From assembly GCA_018127085.1 (NCBI GenBank), contig CM030724.1, positions 492,022-556,021 of the forward strand: 64,000 nt of DNA, written 5' to 3'. Origin of the DNA: Pneumocystis sp. 'macacae' (Eukaryota; Ascomycota; Pneumocystomycetes; Pneumocystales; Pneumocystaceae). How positions within the stretch are numbered: position 1 is the first letter of the stretch; each line of letters starts with the position of its first letter. Positions 23,861 through 35,715 of the stretch are shown here, in pieces. Made by a program: the position numbers and the translations under genes. Below the pieces are notes generated by a model. The model was not told the DNA's origin. It worked only from the letters and a program-made list of their open reading frames with translations, and ran no database searches.

Positions 23861-26479
23861 ATGTTATCTCAAAATAATGATGAGGAGCAAAGTAATAATA
23901 AAGAAGATACAATAGAATATACACTTCAAGGCGTTATTCATTTTTTGCAGGCAGAAGCACATCGCTATCAACGAGATAGAAATAATTGGGAAATTGAATA
24001 TGCTGAAATGAAAGTATATAAATAGTTTTTAAAAATCTTTTTAAAAGTTTTATTTTTAGACAAGAATTGCAACACTAGAAGGTGAACGAAAGAGTCTTAA
24101 TAAGTTAAAAGATTTGCATTTAAAAAGAATAAAAATGCTTGAGAACTCTCTTGAAAAAGAAAGGTAATTCTTATATTTTTTAAGTTATTTAAATAAATAG
24201 CTAAAACTATATTATTTTATTCAATTTAGCTAAATAATTATTAAAATTGATTATTTAAAAATTTATATTTGATTTTTTTATATGATAAATTTAACAATAA
24301 TTAGAGCAAAGTTAAAAATTATTTCATCACCTATATCCAGTTTTGCTTTAAATAATACTCTAGATCAAATATCATCTAAAACAAAAAATAACAAATTAGG
24401 AACTCAAGAGAAAATAGTTGAATCTAATGAAATAACTACACATACGGATATTGAATCATTTTCTAAATTGTTCTCTGATACTATTGAAGTATCTCAAGAG
24501 ATTTTACAACAATCGGATAAAAGAGAAAAAAGTTTACAATTTTTAGAGAAGTATGTATTTAATTTCAATAATGTAATATGCTTATTTTTACAGATGTCTT
24601 CAAGAAATCACTTATCTCATTAATTCTCAGTCAAATATATCAGAATATGCTCCTACTTTATACCAACCAAATCCTATTCGGTCACATATTTCACTACATA
24701 ATAATCATGCACTAGCACCAATATTATCATCAATAAATACAGAATTACCGTCCCTATCAAATAAAGATAACTTATGTTCTGAAAATATAAAAATATCATC
24801 AGATCAATTACAAGAGTCAAAAAATAAATCATTTAGTGCCTATAGTAAGAATAATATAAATGATTTTATTCAAGATAATTATCTATCTCGAATTCATTCA
24901 GAGTCAACTATTTTAAATGAAGAACGTATTTATGATGGAGAAAATAAAAAAAATTTGTCTAATTATAACTCTGAATTGTTACTGCATAATTTAGTATCTA
25001 CACCTTTAAATAAAGTAGTTGAAAATAATCAAAAAGAGAATATAATATATCAGACAAAGGAAAGTCAAACATTTAATAAATCTAAATCACCTTTTAACTT
25101 ACCTTTATTCCAAGAACATGTACTTATAAATGCTAAAAATGATGATTGGGATTTTTATGATGATAATGCATTTGATGAAAAAATTAATGAGAATAATCCA
25201 GATAAATATACTAGATGGAGAACTAGGTTTGCTTTGAAAAATCATTTAGCTAGTATAAGGTCCGTTTCAGCGTGTAAAAATGAAAATACGGGTTATGCAA
25301 GCATGGCAACATGTGGCGACGATGGACTTGTTAAACTTTGGAGATTGCCAGTAAATAATAAAAAAATTCAAAAGTATTATTTTATTGTATTTCTATAAAA
25401 TATTTATGTTTTTATATTAGTCAAGATATTGTTCCTCAAATTACTTATAGAGGGCATTCGGGAATAGTAACTAATGTTTGTATTGCCACTGAAATTAATA
25501 AAATATTCAGTGCAGGAATTGATTCTACCATTAGATGCTGGAAAATACCTGAACCAAAACGTAATATTTATGCACCAATAGGTATTACAAGATATTATAA
25601 TGATATGACTATAACATATTAAAGATGACTACATTCTTCCAAATATATTTACAGGGCATTCTAATGCTGTTTGGGATTTATCTTTTCAATCTATATTAAA
25701 TATATTAGCATCAATTTCTGCAGATGGGACTATTAAACTCTGGAATATTAGCTGCATTGATTCGTTTCCTATTCTTTCTACATTAAACTTCTATGGAAAT
25801 GATTTAGCCAAATCATCTTCTGCTGTCCCAACTAGCATAACTTTTTTAAATAATGATAAAAAAAAACTTGCAGTATCATGGAATAATGCAATAATTAAAA
25901 TTTATGATACAGAGATAGGCAAAGCTATACTGGAATTAAAAAATGATGAAATTTATGGTAAAATTTTTAATATCTATTACATTTAGTTATAATTACATAG
26001 ATGGGACCAATAACACTCAAATCAATAAAATCATAGCGCATACTAAAGGAAATATCTTAATTTCTGGTCATGAAAATAAATATATTCGTTTTTATGATAT
26101 AAATTCAGGTATTGTAATATATTTATCTCATATACCTAATATTATTAAGCACAATGTACATATTCAATGCTTGCACATCTAGATGCAATTTCATCTTTAG
26201 ATATTTCTCCAGATGGTGAAACTTTGGTTTCAGCAGGTAATAATTTCATTTTATCTCATATAAAAATATTCATATATAATAGGTCATGATGCTTCTGTTA
26301 GGTTATGGGATATGCAATCACCTCAAACTTGTATTCAAGAAATTTCAAATCATCATATAAAAGCACAAGAAGGAGTTAATGATATTTCATGGTGGTATGG
26401 TAATGACAATACTAATCAATTAGAATATATTATAAGTGTTGGTGGAGATGGTGTAATAAAAGTAAATACAAAAAACTGA
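23861..26479 (+). CDS. Striatin family protein (STRIPAK scaffold), multi-exon
   Basis: Regulatory B''' subunit of PP2A that scaffolds STRIPAK/SIP complexes (Far8 in yeasts, Pro11 in filamentous fungi). Start ATG 23861 ([10 protein letters not shown]). The caveolin-binding and coiled-coil segment is clear: [27 protein letters not shown], an intron, [32 protein letters not shown], an intron, AKLKIIS. A long Ser/Asn-rich linker follows. WD40 repeats begin near 25220 ([30 protein letters not shown]), continue with [48 protein letters not shown], and end near 26476 with [12 protein letters not shown] after [14 protein letters not shown] and [12 protein letters not shown]. At least seven short introns split it. 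Family assignment is firm; exon edges in the linker are approximate. Confidence 0.9.
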
Positions 26480-26712
26480 GGTAATATAAAATAGTGTATC
26501 CATAGAACATAGTGAAGTATTATCTTAGAAAATCTTATATTTTAAAAAAGTATATTAACAAATTTATTTCTAATTTAAAAATATATTCATTGTTGTAAAT
26601 CTTTTATTCATTAATCATATATAACAATAATAACAATAATAACGATATTAAAGAAATTTAAAATAATACCTATGAATATACTAGTATGAGCTTACATCTC
26701 GTGTTTTCATAT
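26480..26712. other. Short convergent intergenic region
   Basis: About 230 bp between the striatin and MINDY 3' ends, with an AATAATAACAATAAT-like stretch near 26625. Nothing else seen. Confidence 0.5.
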
Positions 26713-28093
26713 TTAGAATATAATACATCTTTTTTCTTTATGTAAATGTTCGTTTAGCTCTTCGAGAGATCCTGAAGAATTCCTTCTTTTCCAATTCGGC
26801 ACTATAGTATTACTTGATTTGCTTTTTTTTTGTTTATGTTTATTTGAAGTTTTAGATTTTTTATATTTTTGTGACTTAGAAAGATGATATATCCAATTCT
26901 TTTTTTGTTGATCTTCTATCAGCTGCATGTTTAAAGCAAAAGCAAAACTTGAAAAATTAGATATTATTAAAATTGAATTTAGAAAACTACTCATTGTCTA
27001 TTTCAGATAGATCATTAGACAAAAGATTTTGAGGAATGAATTCTGAGTTAAAATATGAAAATGTTTCTAAAGATTCCCATACAACTTTTTCATAATCTTT
27101 ATAACAAAAATCTGTTACTAATATATAAAGCTCTCCTGTTTGATAATGCGAATATAATAAAGAAAAATGTAAATTATAAAATAATATTGACAATTTTCCT
27201 GGAGATAAAATTGATCGTAAAACTGTTAGACCATGAGGTGTTAAACAATTAGAATATGAACATAGAAAACGATTTAATAGCTGACCCTCAGAAACTTTTT
27301 TATCATCAAAAAACTCTGAATTTTTATTCTCTAAAGATTCTTTCATAAAAGCTATTTTTTCTAGAGCATTTTCATATGTCTCTATTTTAGTAACAGCATC
27401 ATAAACATCTTGTCCATCTTCTTGAATACTAGGAAGCCATCCATGTAAAAGCTGTATTTTTAGAGCAGAAAATATTTTAGATTCTTGACTATCGAATTGT
27501 AAAGAATTCTTGAAACAAGGATTTACATTCAAGCCTTCATTCAAATGCAACAAACGAAAAAGAATATAATCCAAATTTTCCTCAGAAACATTTGAAATAA
27601 CATAATCAGCAATAATACTAAGTAAAGAATTTACAGAAATTTGAGAATTATTTGCAGAAAGATGACCAGATAAAAGATCCTTTGAAGAATTTTGGAGAAT
27701 AATTAAATTTATTAAAGCAATTATTGGAGATGATCCATTTTCTAAAACAAAAATATTAATTATTATTATTATTTTTAAAAAATTACCATTTTGACAAACA
27801 ATTGTTCTTTGTAGAGTTAAATCAGTCATTATATCATACCAATTAATTATTTTTGTATAATAATATATATCGTTTAAATTATTTAATTCATTATTACTTT
27901 TTTCATTTTTCTCATTTTTAACAGAATATATTTGATTTGAAGTTATTTCTAAATTATTTATTTGATTAAAACTGTTTACTAATTTTTTATTTCTTTTAAA
28001 AATTTCTGAGTTTAGATCTTTAGTTTTAAAGTTTTCTATATTTTTATAATCAGTTTGATTATTAGTTTTAGAATGAATATTTTTAGAAATCAT
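26713..28093 (-). CDS. MINDY-family ubiquitin protease homologue lacking the catalytic Cys
   Basis: MINDY-1/FAM63-type proteins trim K48-linked polyubiquitin. ATG 28093; Asn/Lys-rich N-terminus; then WYDIMTDLTLQRTIVCQN. A 45-nt intron splits the active-site motif, which reads QNENGSSPIIALINLIIL after splicing. Families I know have QNENGPCPL(L/I)A here with Cys as nucleophile; in this gene that position is Ser (TCT at 27728-27730) and the preceding Pro is also Ser. The rest of the fold is kept: GLNVNPCFKNS, LLHGWLPS, FLCSYSNCLTPHGLTVL, GKLSILFYNLHFSLLY (the His of the family HFS motif is present) and LVTDFCYKDYEKVVWESLE. A last exon, spliced near 26995, adds FAFALNMQLIEDQQKKNW, resembling a ubiquitin-binding MIU helix, and a basic tail. 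Probably a pseudo-deubiquitinase that can still bind ubiquitin; a weak serine-dependent activity cannot be excluded. Confidence 0.85.
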
Positions 28094-28422
28094 CGAAAAT
28101 TAAACACGATAAAGTGAACTAGAAAGATAAAATACGTTTTAAATATAGAAAATAAAAAATATTTAATAATTATATTTAAATATAATTTTCAGTATACGAA
28201 TCATTATATTATAAATAATGTTTAAATATGAAAAATACTTTATAGAAATATTACAAAGTTTAATAAAATCCTGTAAAACCCTGTACATAAATCCAAGTTC
28301 AAAACTGAAAAATAAACTTTTAGAATAATATACCATTTACGAGAACAAAAAATAAACATGATTACTCATATATATTGAAAACATAAGTTAACACTATTTT
28401 ATATTTTTCTATTTATTAATTG
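28094..28422. other. Intergenic region upstream of the MINDY-like gene
   Basis: 330 bp of AT-rich sequence between the MINDY-like start and the 3' end of the PIG-P gene. Nothing recognised. Confidence 0.5.
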
Positions 28423-29236
28423 TTATTCATATAAACCAGAATCACCATATAATAGAAATGAGACTTCTCCAACCGGTAAATCGATAACAGCATCACTTGT
28501 TGATTTTATATTCACAGTATTTGAAACTTTGGCATAAGAATCCGTTATACATTCTATTTGATTGAATTTTGGCGTCAACACTTTAGTATTATAGCCTATA
28601 AGAGCAAAATAAATATAAATAATAGTAACTATAAAATAAGAAGGAAGAGTTAAAGACCATAACCTTGTTGGTTCAGCTAAGCTTAGTATAAGTGATTTTT
28701 CTACCTTTCGGGATAATATGTAATTCCAACAGCATCAAGTACTGACACAGGAAAGTAGCTCCAAATAATATAAATACCTAGTATATGTAAGAACTGTTGA
28801 GTCATATAATTAAAAAAATCAATATATGGAATCTTTTGCCATATAACATTATCTACAAACCAAAAATTATAGTACTTCCTAAATACAACACAAATCCGTA
28901 ATATTCATAAGTCGGCACTTTTGCCGCTAACGGGTATCCATTTGTAAAATTATTTCCTTGTATTCTGTTCAAACTTTCGTTATCTGAAGACTCTGGTGTG
29001 GTTGATAGATGTACAGATGTTCGAAAATGATCCCTAGATCATAAATACTTTGAGAAAATAAGAATATACTCTATTTACATAAATGATAGTGGTGTTAATG
29101 GCACCTGACGATGTTCATATAGTAACGGATCAAAGATTGAATTTTCAACGACCAATGTTGATTGTAAAATTGAATTATATGAATGTGATCGTTTTAAAAA
29201 AGTTCTATATTCTTTTAGAAAATTAAAAATCATCAT
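28423..29236 (-). CDS. GPI19: PIG-P/Gpi19 subunit of GPI-GlcNAc transferase
   Basis: Small two-helix ER membrane subunit of the complex that makes GlcNAc-PI, the first step of GPI anchors. Starts at an ATG pair at 29236/29233 and has an N-terminal cytosolic extension (FLKEYRTFLKRSHSYNS ... VPLTPLSF), an intron near 29095-29040, then HFRTSVHLSTTPESSDNES. The PIG-P domain begins PTYEYYGFVLYLGSTIIFG (helix 1), continues through further short introns to YIIWSYFPVSVLDAVGITYYPER, helix 2, then GYNTKVLTPKFNQIECITDSYA and the C-terminus GEVSFLLYGDSGLYE. YEYYGFVLYLG and GITYYPER are family signatures. GPI synthesis matters for this organism because Msg proteins, two of which are encoded at the right end, carry GPI-like C-termini. 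Confidence 0.88.
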
Positions 29237-29482
29237 TATAAATTCTTATTTTAACTGTTTAGAACACTTTTTTCCATCTATCTTTTTCATTTCTTAAATT
29301 TAATTATATAATATTATTCAATTTAAAAATATTAAAGTATATTAACTTTTTTTGTTTCTTAATAAGTTTTCTAACTGAAATTATTAAACTTAATCGAAAT
29401 TTAATAACCTAATCATTAAAATATTTAAATTTCTATAAATTATTAAATATATATTATTTTGAAGAAAGAATTTTGCTGGTAT

Positions 29483-29554
29483 GGCTCCATGGTGTAGAGG
29501 TAGCATACATGCTTTGGGTGCATGTGGTCGGGGGTTCGAACCCCCCTGGAGCCC
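29483..29554 (+). tRNA. tRNA-Pro (anticodon UGG), intronless
   Basis: Cloverleaf read directly: acceptor GGCTCCA pairs with TGGAGCC (7 bp), D arm GGTGTAGAGGTAGC, anticodon stem CATGC/GCATG around the loop TTTGGGT (anticodon TGG), T arm GGGGG-TTCGAAC-CCCCC. Discriminator C at 29554. It reads UGG for proline. No intron. It lies alone between PIG-P and NOP2. Confidence 0.96.
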
Positions 29555-29765
29555 AGTGCTTCTATTTAGAGTAGTTTTATTCTAGAAGATGTACTCTGCT
29601 TTTGTATAAAAACTGAGTAGTTCCTTAAAGGTTCTTTCTAGAATAATAGAATTATGAAATTTTGTTAAAAATTCGCTTTTTAATGTTTTAAATTAAAATT
29701 ATATTCAAAAAAATTAGAATTTTATAAAATCTATTTTTTATTAAAAAATCTTAAAAATAACAAAA

Positions 29766-31795
29766 ATGGGTAGAAGGCAACGCAATAAACAAGGTGTGCC
29801 ATTATTAGATGAATTTGTTAAAAAACATAAAGAAACTCTGAATAAAGAGAAAAATATATACAATAATAAACGTAAATTTGATGATCAAAAAGATGAGACA
29901 TCTAAAGAAAAAAGGCGAAAATTTAAAACATCATTAGAATCTGGAAAGGATAGAAGAGAAATAAGTGTTTTAAACAGTAAGAAAACAAAGGAAAAGCAGA
30001 AAAAATACTCAAAAGATGAATCATCTCTTAGCGATTTTACTAATGAATCTAATGATTTTGAAAATTCTTCAATTGATTCTAGCGTTCCAGACTTAAAAGA
30101 ACTAGATGATTTTTCAAATAACAATGACAATAAAGATTCTTATCAGGAAACAACATTTAGCAATTATAAAAATGAAGTGCCGGATTTTTTAGCTACCCAG
30201 TCTGTAGATATGATATTAAATACTGAACCAAAACAAGTAGTTTTTATTTATTAAATATATATTTTGTCTTTCTGACGATCATAAGATATTAATGAATGGA
30301 TTAGTTGATGAAAAACAACATGTTTTTCCTTTAATAGATGACAAAAATAATGAAGTAAAGGAACATTATCATAACCCTCAGTTCTTGCAAGCTAGAATTC
30401 AAGAAATTGTTCGTGTCTTAAATAGTTTTAAGGATCTTAGAGAGGAAAACAGAAGTCGATCTGAATATGTAGAACAGCTGCTTGAAGATATATGTAAATA
30501 TTATGGATATTCAAGATTTTTAGCAGAAAAACTTTTTAATATGTTTAATGCTCAAGAGGTAAATCTCATTATATGGTAATAAGTTATTAATTTTTAGGCC
30601 GTTGAATTTTTTGAAGCAAATGAAGTTCCTCGACCTGTCACTATTCGAACTAATACATTAAAAACTACTAGACGTGATCTTATGAATGCGCTAACAAATA
30701 GGGGTATGAATTTGGAAGCTATTGACAAATGGTCGAAAGTTGGTATACAAATATTTGAAAGTCAAGTACCTATAGGTATTGATACTTTAAAAAAATTACA
30801 ACTACTTCATATGTTTAGGTGCAACACCTGAATATCTTTCAGGAAAGTATATGATTCAAGCTGCTTCATCATTTCTTCCTGTTATGGCTTTATCTCCTCA
30901 GCTTAATGAGCGAATTCTTGATATATCAGCTGCTCCAGGTGGAAAAACAGCATACATTGCTGCTCTTCAGAAAAATACTGGAATAATATTTGCTAATGAT
31001 TCTTCAAAAGAGAGAATAAAAAGTCTTGTAGCAAATATTCATCGTTTGGGAATCAAAAACACAATAGTATCTAATCATGATGGAAGAGAGTTTCCAAAAG
31101 TTATGGGAGGATTTGATAGAGTTTTATTGGATTCTCCATGTAGTGGTACTGGTATAATTTCAAAAGATCAAAGTATAAAAACAAGAAAAGTATTTTTTTT
31201 CTTTTTTGGAAAATTAAATCTAATTATTTAAGACAGAAAAAGATTTTGATATTCTCTCTCACCTTCAGCGCCAGCTTATTATATCTGCGATTGATTCAGT
31301 TGATGCAAATAGTAAAACAGGTGGTTATATTGTTTATTCTACTTGTTCTGTAACCATTGATGAAAATGAAATGGTAATTGATTATGCTTTAAAGAAAAGA
31401 CCAAATATAAGACTAGTTGATACTGGACTAAGTTTTGGAGTTGATGGTTTTACACGTTTTAGAGATAAAATATTCAATTCTAAAATGAATCTATGTAAAA
31501 GATATTATCCACATGTTCATAATTTAGATGGGTAAGAACTGTTTATACTTATTTTTATATATTAATAATTTATAGTTTTTTTGTAGCTAAATTAAAGAAA
31601 ATAAGTAATAAAATACCAGAACCAAGTAAAACTGCAGTTGATTATAATAAGAAGACTTTAAAAAATTTAGATAATGATACCGGATTTGATGAATTTAATG
31701 AAGAAGATAAAAAACTAATAGAAAGAAGCAGAATTAGACTGCTTAAAAAAAAAGGAATTAATCCTAAAAGCAGAAAAAAAAATAAACTAAAGTAA
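29766..31795 (+). CDS. NOP2: Nop2, 25S rRNA m5C methyltransferase / 60S assembly factor
   Basis: Nucleolar SAM-dependent cytosine-5 RNA methyltransferase required for large-subunit biogenesis. ATG 29766 ([19 protein letters not shown]); Lys/Asp/Ser-rich N-terminal region to about 30245; intron; [39 protein letters not shown]; intron; [35 protein letters not shown]; intron; [20 protein letters not shown], the SAM-binding motif [28 protein letters not shown], then the catalytic motifs [10 protein letters not shown] (about 31130-31160) and [12 protein letters not shown] (about 31335-31370) with both conserved cysteines. C-terminal [23 protein letters not shown] and a basic tail follow. At least five short introns. 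Complete; no missing motif. Confidence 0.95.
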
Positions 31796-32005
31796 AAAAA
31801 AAAATATAATAATATTATTTATATTAATGATTTTAATATTTAATAAAAATATTAGTATGTGAAAGAATATTAAAGACAAACATTTTATAAATATAAACAT
31901 ATATAGTATGTTACAAAGATCTAATCATAGTCTATAATATAATTCCCTCTTCATTCATTGTAAGTGGTAAATACACTATATTCCTTCTTAGTGTAGAAGC
32001 TAAGC
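31796..32005. other. Short convergent intergenic region
   Basis: About 210 bp between the 3' ends of NOP2 and the eL43 gene. AT-rich; nothing recognised. Confidence 0.5.
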
Positions 32006-32384
32006 TCAAACCTCAGCCATCTCACGCAATCTTCGAATTGTTGATCTAACACTAGCAGCTGTAGTGGTTCTAAAAACATATAAATATTCTACGTTTTATC
32101 TAAAAATACATACGAGACTGTCCATGCACCTCCCGAGATTACCTTAGAGCATCTTAAACACTTCCATATGCCAACACATTGTCTTTTTACACTTGTTTTT
32201 CCACAAAAAGTACATAAATATTTAGCATGTTGTTGAATTTCCATTTTTTTAATATCTTTTCGTAATGATGACCCATATCGGGTTCCATACTTTCCAGTAA
32301 CCCCTACCTATGTTAAAAGTCAAAAAAGAGCTCTTCATAAATGTTATTTATATAAAACTATACTTTTTTCGTCCTTTTAGACAT
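32006..32384 (-). CDS. RPL43: 60S ribosomal protein eL43 (L37a)
   Basis: Zinc-binding protein of the large ribosomal subunit. Read from ATG 32384: MSKRTKK, an intron, [62 protein letters not shown], then an intron and [20 protein letters not shown] before TGA at 32006. The zinc site is the two CxxC pairs (CTFC and CLRC). The start before the first short exon is normal for the family. Exon codons are richer in GC than neighbours, as for a highly expressed gene. Confidence 0.94.
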
Positions 32385-32568
32385 TTTTCGAAAAAATATG
32401 CCGATAATTTATTTTATAAAATTATGAACAGGGTAAACCCTAATTCAAAGTTTTTATAAAAATAATTTATGAATTATTTTTCTTTGTACAAGTCTTTGGT
32501 TATATAAACATTAATTCTAAATCATCATTTAAATTCTAAAAATACATATACTAATTTGCACTTTAAAT

Positions 32569-34019
32569 TTATTTTTTTCCCGAAGGTTTAAAATTTTCAG
32601 AACATGGAAGTACTTTTATTGTAGATAATACATATCCCATAAAAGGTCTAGAAGTCATAAGTGGGTGAATTCTATTGCTTAACGTTTGATATTGTCGATG
32701 ACGAATTTCAGAAATTATAGGAGCAAGAATATCATGTGTATCACGTGAAGAGATATAATGAGAAGTTGTAACAAGTACTTCACGATAAGGTGAATATATT
32801 ATAATAGGACAAGAGCCTGAAATGGACGGGATTAAATGTGGTAATATACTTGACGGTTCATATGTTGATGCGATAAAAAGTCTAAAACTTTTAAAATTTA
32901 AATTCGTAAATAAAAAAACTTACCCATCGAATTCGCCTTTAGTAAATACGCCAATATTGTACATAAGACGTTCATGTGTTTTCTTTTTTCTTAAATATCT
33001 TTCAATTTGTTTTACTTTCATTATGTTTATATTTTTATTTTCAAACTCTGATTTTTGATTACGGTCTATAATATCTAACCAATTCAAAGTTAATAAAATA
33101 TTTTCTTGAATAAGTTTTTCAGGAATATAATTTTGTCCAAAATATTTACAGCTGTCTAAATTTGGATGTTCATTTGTATGAATATACATAATCTGACCCA
33201 TACGATCCATTCGCTCCAATATTGCCGCTACTAGCAAGCCAGATGTTTCATCTACAACAATGTATCTTCTACTTGGTTGAACATTTCCTAAATTTAAAAT
33301 ATATGCTATTATTTCGGCTCGTAAGTCCATTATTTTTATGAAATCTTTCATTAATATATGTTCAGAAATTTCCCATATTGTTGGAAAAATAACCGTAAAT
33401 CCTTTTCTGTATTTTTGAATCTTCTTACGTACATATTTGTCTTTTGCATATGCTGTTTTTTGATCGTATGTTTTATGTGAAGAAATAATTTTATTTACAA
33501 TATCCTGATATTATTTAATAAAAATATAGTGGAAATCCTATCAATACATGTGAACTTAAACACTTATCTTTCTTTAAAAGCATTATTTCGTTATAGGTGA
33601 GCTGCTGATTAAAAGAATCATCTATTATTTCTTTATTGTTCGTTATTTCATCTTCTAAAAAAAGTATTAAAAAAATAAAAAATAAAAAATTGAAATAACC
33701 AATTTCATGGACTTCATCACTCTTCATAATTTTTAATTTCTGATTACATATTTCATATGTAAATCCATATGGATGTCCAATAATATCATTAGTAGAAAAT
33801 ACACCAAATTTGCCTAAATTAATTGTTCTAAAGTTATATTAGAATATGTTTTAAAAATATAATATGCTATTTTTACGTATTCGGTTTCACGATGATAAAT
33901 TTCAATAATTTTGAAGGAAGTCTTAAAAAAATACATGAATTTGGTTGAATCACTTCTCTTCCGGGATTTTCTTTATTAATAACTGTTTCTAAATTTTGGG
34001 CATTTTCAGAAATAATCAT
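32569..34019 (-). CDS. TRM6: Trm6/Gcd10, non-catalytic subunit of tRNA m1A58 methyltransferase
   Basis: Forms a heterotetramer with Trm61 to methylate A58 of tRNAs, including initiator tRNA. ATG 34019 (MIISENAQNLETVINKENPG), CIFLRLPSKLIKIIEIY, an intron, INLGKFGVFSTNDIIGHPYG, FTYEI, KIMKSDEVHEI, an intron, EDEITNNKEI, LTYNEIMLLKKD, KIISSHKTYDQKTAYAKDKY, KYRKGFTVIFPTIW, MKDFIKIMDLRAEIIAYIL, VDETSGLLVAAILERMDRMG, MYIHTNEHPNLD, and after the last intron FIASTYEPSSILPHLIP, YSPYREVLVTTSHYISS, EIRHRQYQTLSNRIHP. The closing RxYQTLxxRxHPLM motif is typical of Gcd10. No SAM-binding motif is expected in this subunit. Five or so short introns; edges approximate. Confidence 0.92.
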
Positions 34020-34198
34020 ATATGTAAACAAATAATTAGCGTTTTAATATCCTTATAAAATTAATTGGATCAAAAATTTGATTTTATAAGAATGCTTTTT
34101 TTGAAAGTTGATCGAAAATATGTAAATTAAACATTTATTAAAAAAACTCTTTTATAAGATTATATATTTGAAATAAATAACATTATAAATCAAATGAT

Positions 34199-35463
34199 AT
34201 GTCTGGTTTAGATAAATCAGCTAATACTTTTTTCTCTGCAGATACGTTAGATACTTCAAATAAATTACTTACACCTGAACAAATAAAACGTATGGTATGT
34301 ATATATATTTGACAAAGCTACTGTTTATTTTTATAGATGTATGTATAGCCTTTTAATTCATATTATTAATAAAAAATAGCTTCATCTTATACATATTTAT
34401 AGGAAACAAATAAATTAAATGCTAAAAGAATTTTAATAGAACGACAAAAAAAAATTGAAAGTAAGGTTAAGTAATGTAAATTTTAGGAGTTTGAAAAATA
34501 AAAAGAATTTCTTTAGGAGAATCAAGAAGTAATAATGAATTTTCATTTTCAAAAACGTTGGAGAACTGTATAGAATATGGTATTTTACTACTAATTAGTT
34601 TGAATTATAGTTGAGTATTTATAGATTTAACAAAAATAAAAGATTATAAAGGAGGATATATTGTTGAAGAGAAGCCATTTAATGAGGCTCAAAATTCAAA
34701 ATTTACTCAAATTATAAAACATAATGTTATATTTGATCCACGTATATAGAGCTGTTTTTACTTCCTTTATATTAATCATTATTAGCCATTAGTATTAATC
34801 CTTCTGAAAATATTAAATGTAAAGAGTGTGGAAGTGTTGAGTTAGATTTTCAATTTCTGAGAATTTTTAATGCAAGAGTATGTTTTAAGTGTAAAAAAGC
34901 GTTACCAGATAAATACAGTCTTTTAACAAAAACTGAATGCAAAAATGTATATTTATGATTTCTACTATTTTATATTAATTTATTTAGGATTATCTTCTTA
35001 CTGATTGTAAGTTTTAAAAATCTAATATTAAACATACTAGATAACTTACAAGCTGAGCTTGGTGATAGAGAAATACTTCCTCACATGAAAAAAACTAATC
35101 CTAAAAAACCTGAATGGGGTCCGATGATGCTTTTTTTACGATACCAGGTAGAAGAATTTGCATGGAAAAAATGGGGAGGGCCTGAAAAATTAGATATGGA
35201 ATGGGAACGAAGAATTAAAGAAAAAAAAATGAAAAAAGCTTTAAAATTACAAAAAAAGATAGAAGGTATGATAAAAAATTGGGAAAATTTAAACTAAAAA
35301 TTCAGATCTTAGGAAACGCACTAGAACTACTCAGTATATTGAGAAAATTAAAGGTAAACAAGGAAAACATATACATGATTTTTCGTTACCTACTATGAAT
35401 TCTATGGGATTAATGATAAAAAAATGCTCTTGTGGATTTGAAATAGAAGAAATATTTATGTAA
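34199..35463 (+). CDS. RAD14: Rad14/XPA, nucleotide excision repair damage-verification protein
   Basis: Binds damaged DNA and coordinates NER factors. ATG 34199 (MSGLDKSANTFFSADTLDTS), LTPEQIKRM, an intron, ETNKLNAKRILIERQKK, further small exons, DLTKIKDYKGGYIVEEKPFN, an intron, SINPSENIKCKECGSVELDF, FNARVCFKCKKALPDKYSLL. The C4 zinc finger is CKEC/CFKC. After introns: DYLLTDSEL-type joint, GDREILPHMKKTNPKKPEWG, MLFLRYQVEEFAWKKWGG, the DNA-binding segment diagnostic for XPA. The C-terminal exon (from about 35307) contains RTRTTQYIEKIKGKQGKHIH and ends CGFEIEEIFM. Around six introns of 35-60 nt. All key cysteines seen. Confidence 0.92.
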
Positions 35464-35715
35464 TTTATTATAACATTTTATTTATAGATAATTTTGTAAT
35501 CTTTAGCTTTTTATACAGTTAAATATTTTATCTTTAGAACTATACTTATCGTTCAATTTTTAAAATATTTTTAATTAGAAATTCTATCATTTTCAATGTT
35601 TTCGAGACAATCATTTTTAGATATTATTCATAAGTAGTGTAGTTGAAAAACTTTAGCTTTATACTTGGATTCTAAAGGCTCAAGCTCTTTATTCTGAATT
35701 TAAAGGCTTTAAATT
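35464..35715. other. Short intergenic region
   Basis: 250 bp between the codirectional RAD14 and RFC subunit genes; a short repeated word GGCTTTA/AAAGGCT occurs near 35675-35710. Nothing else recognised. Confidence 0.4.
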
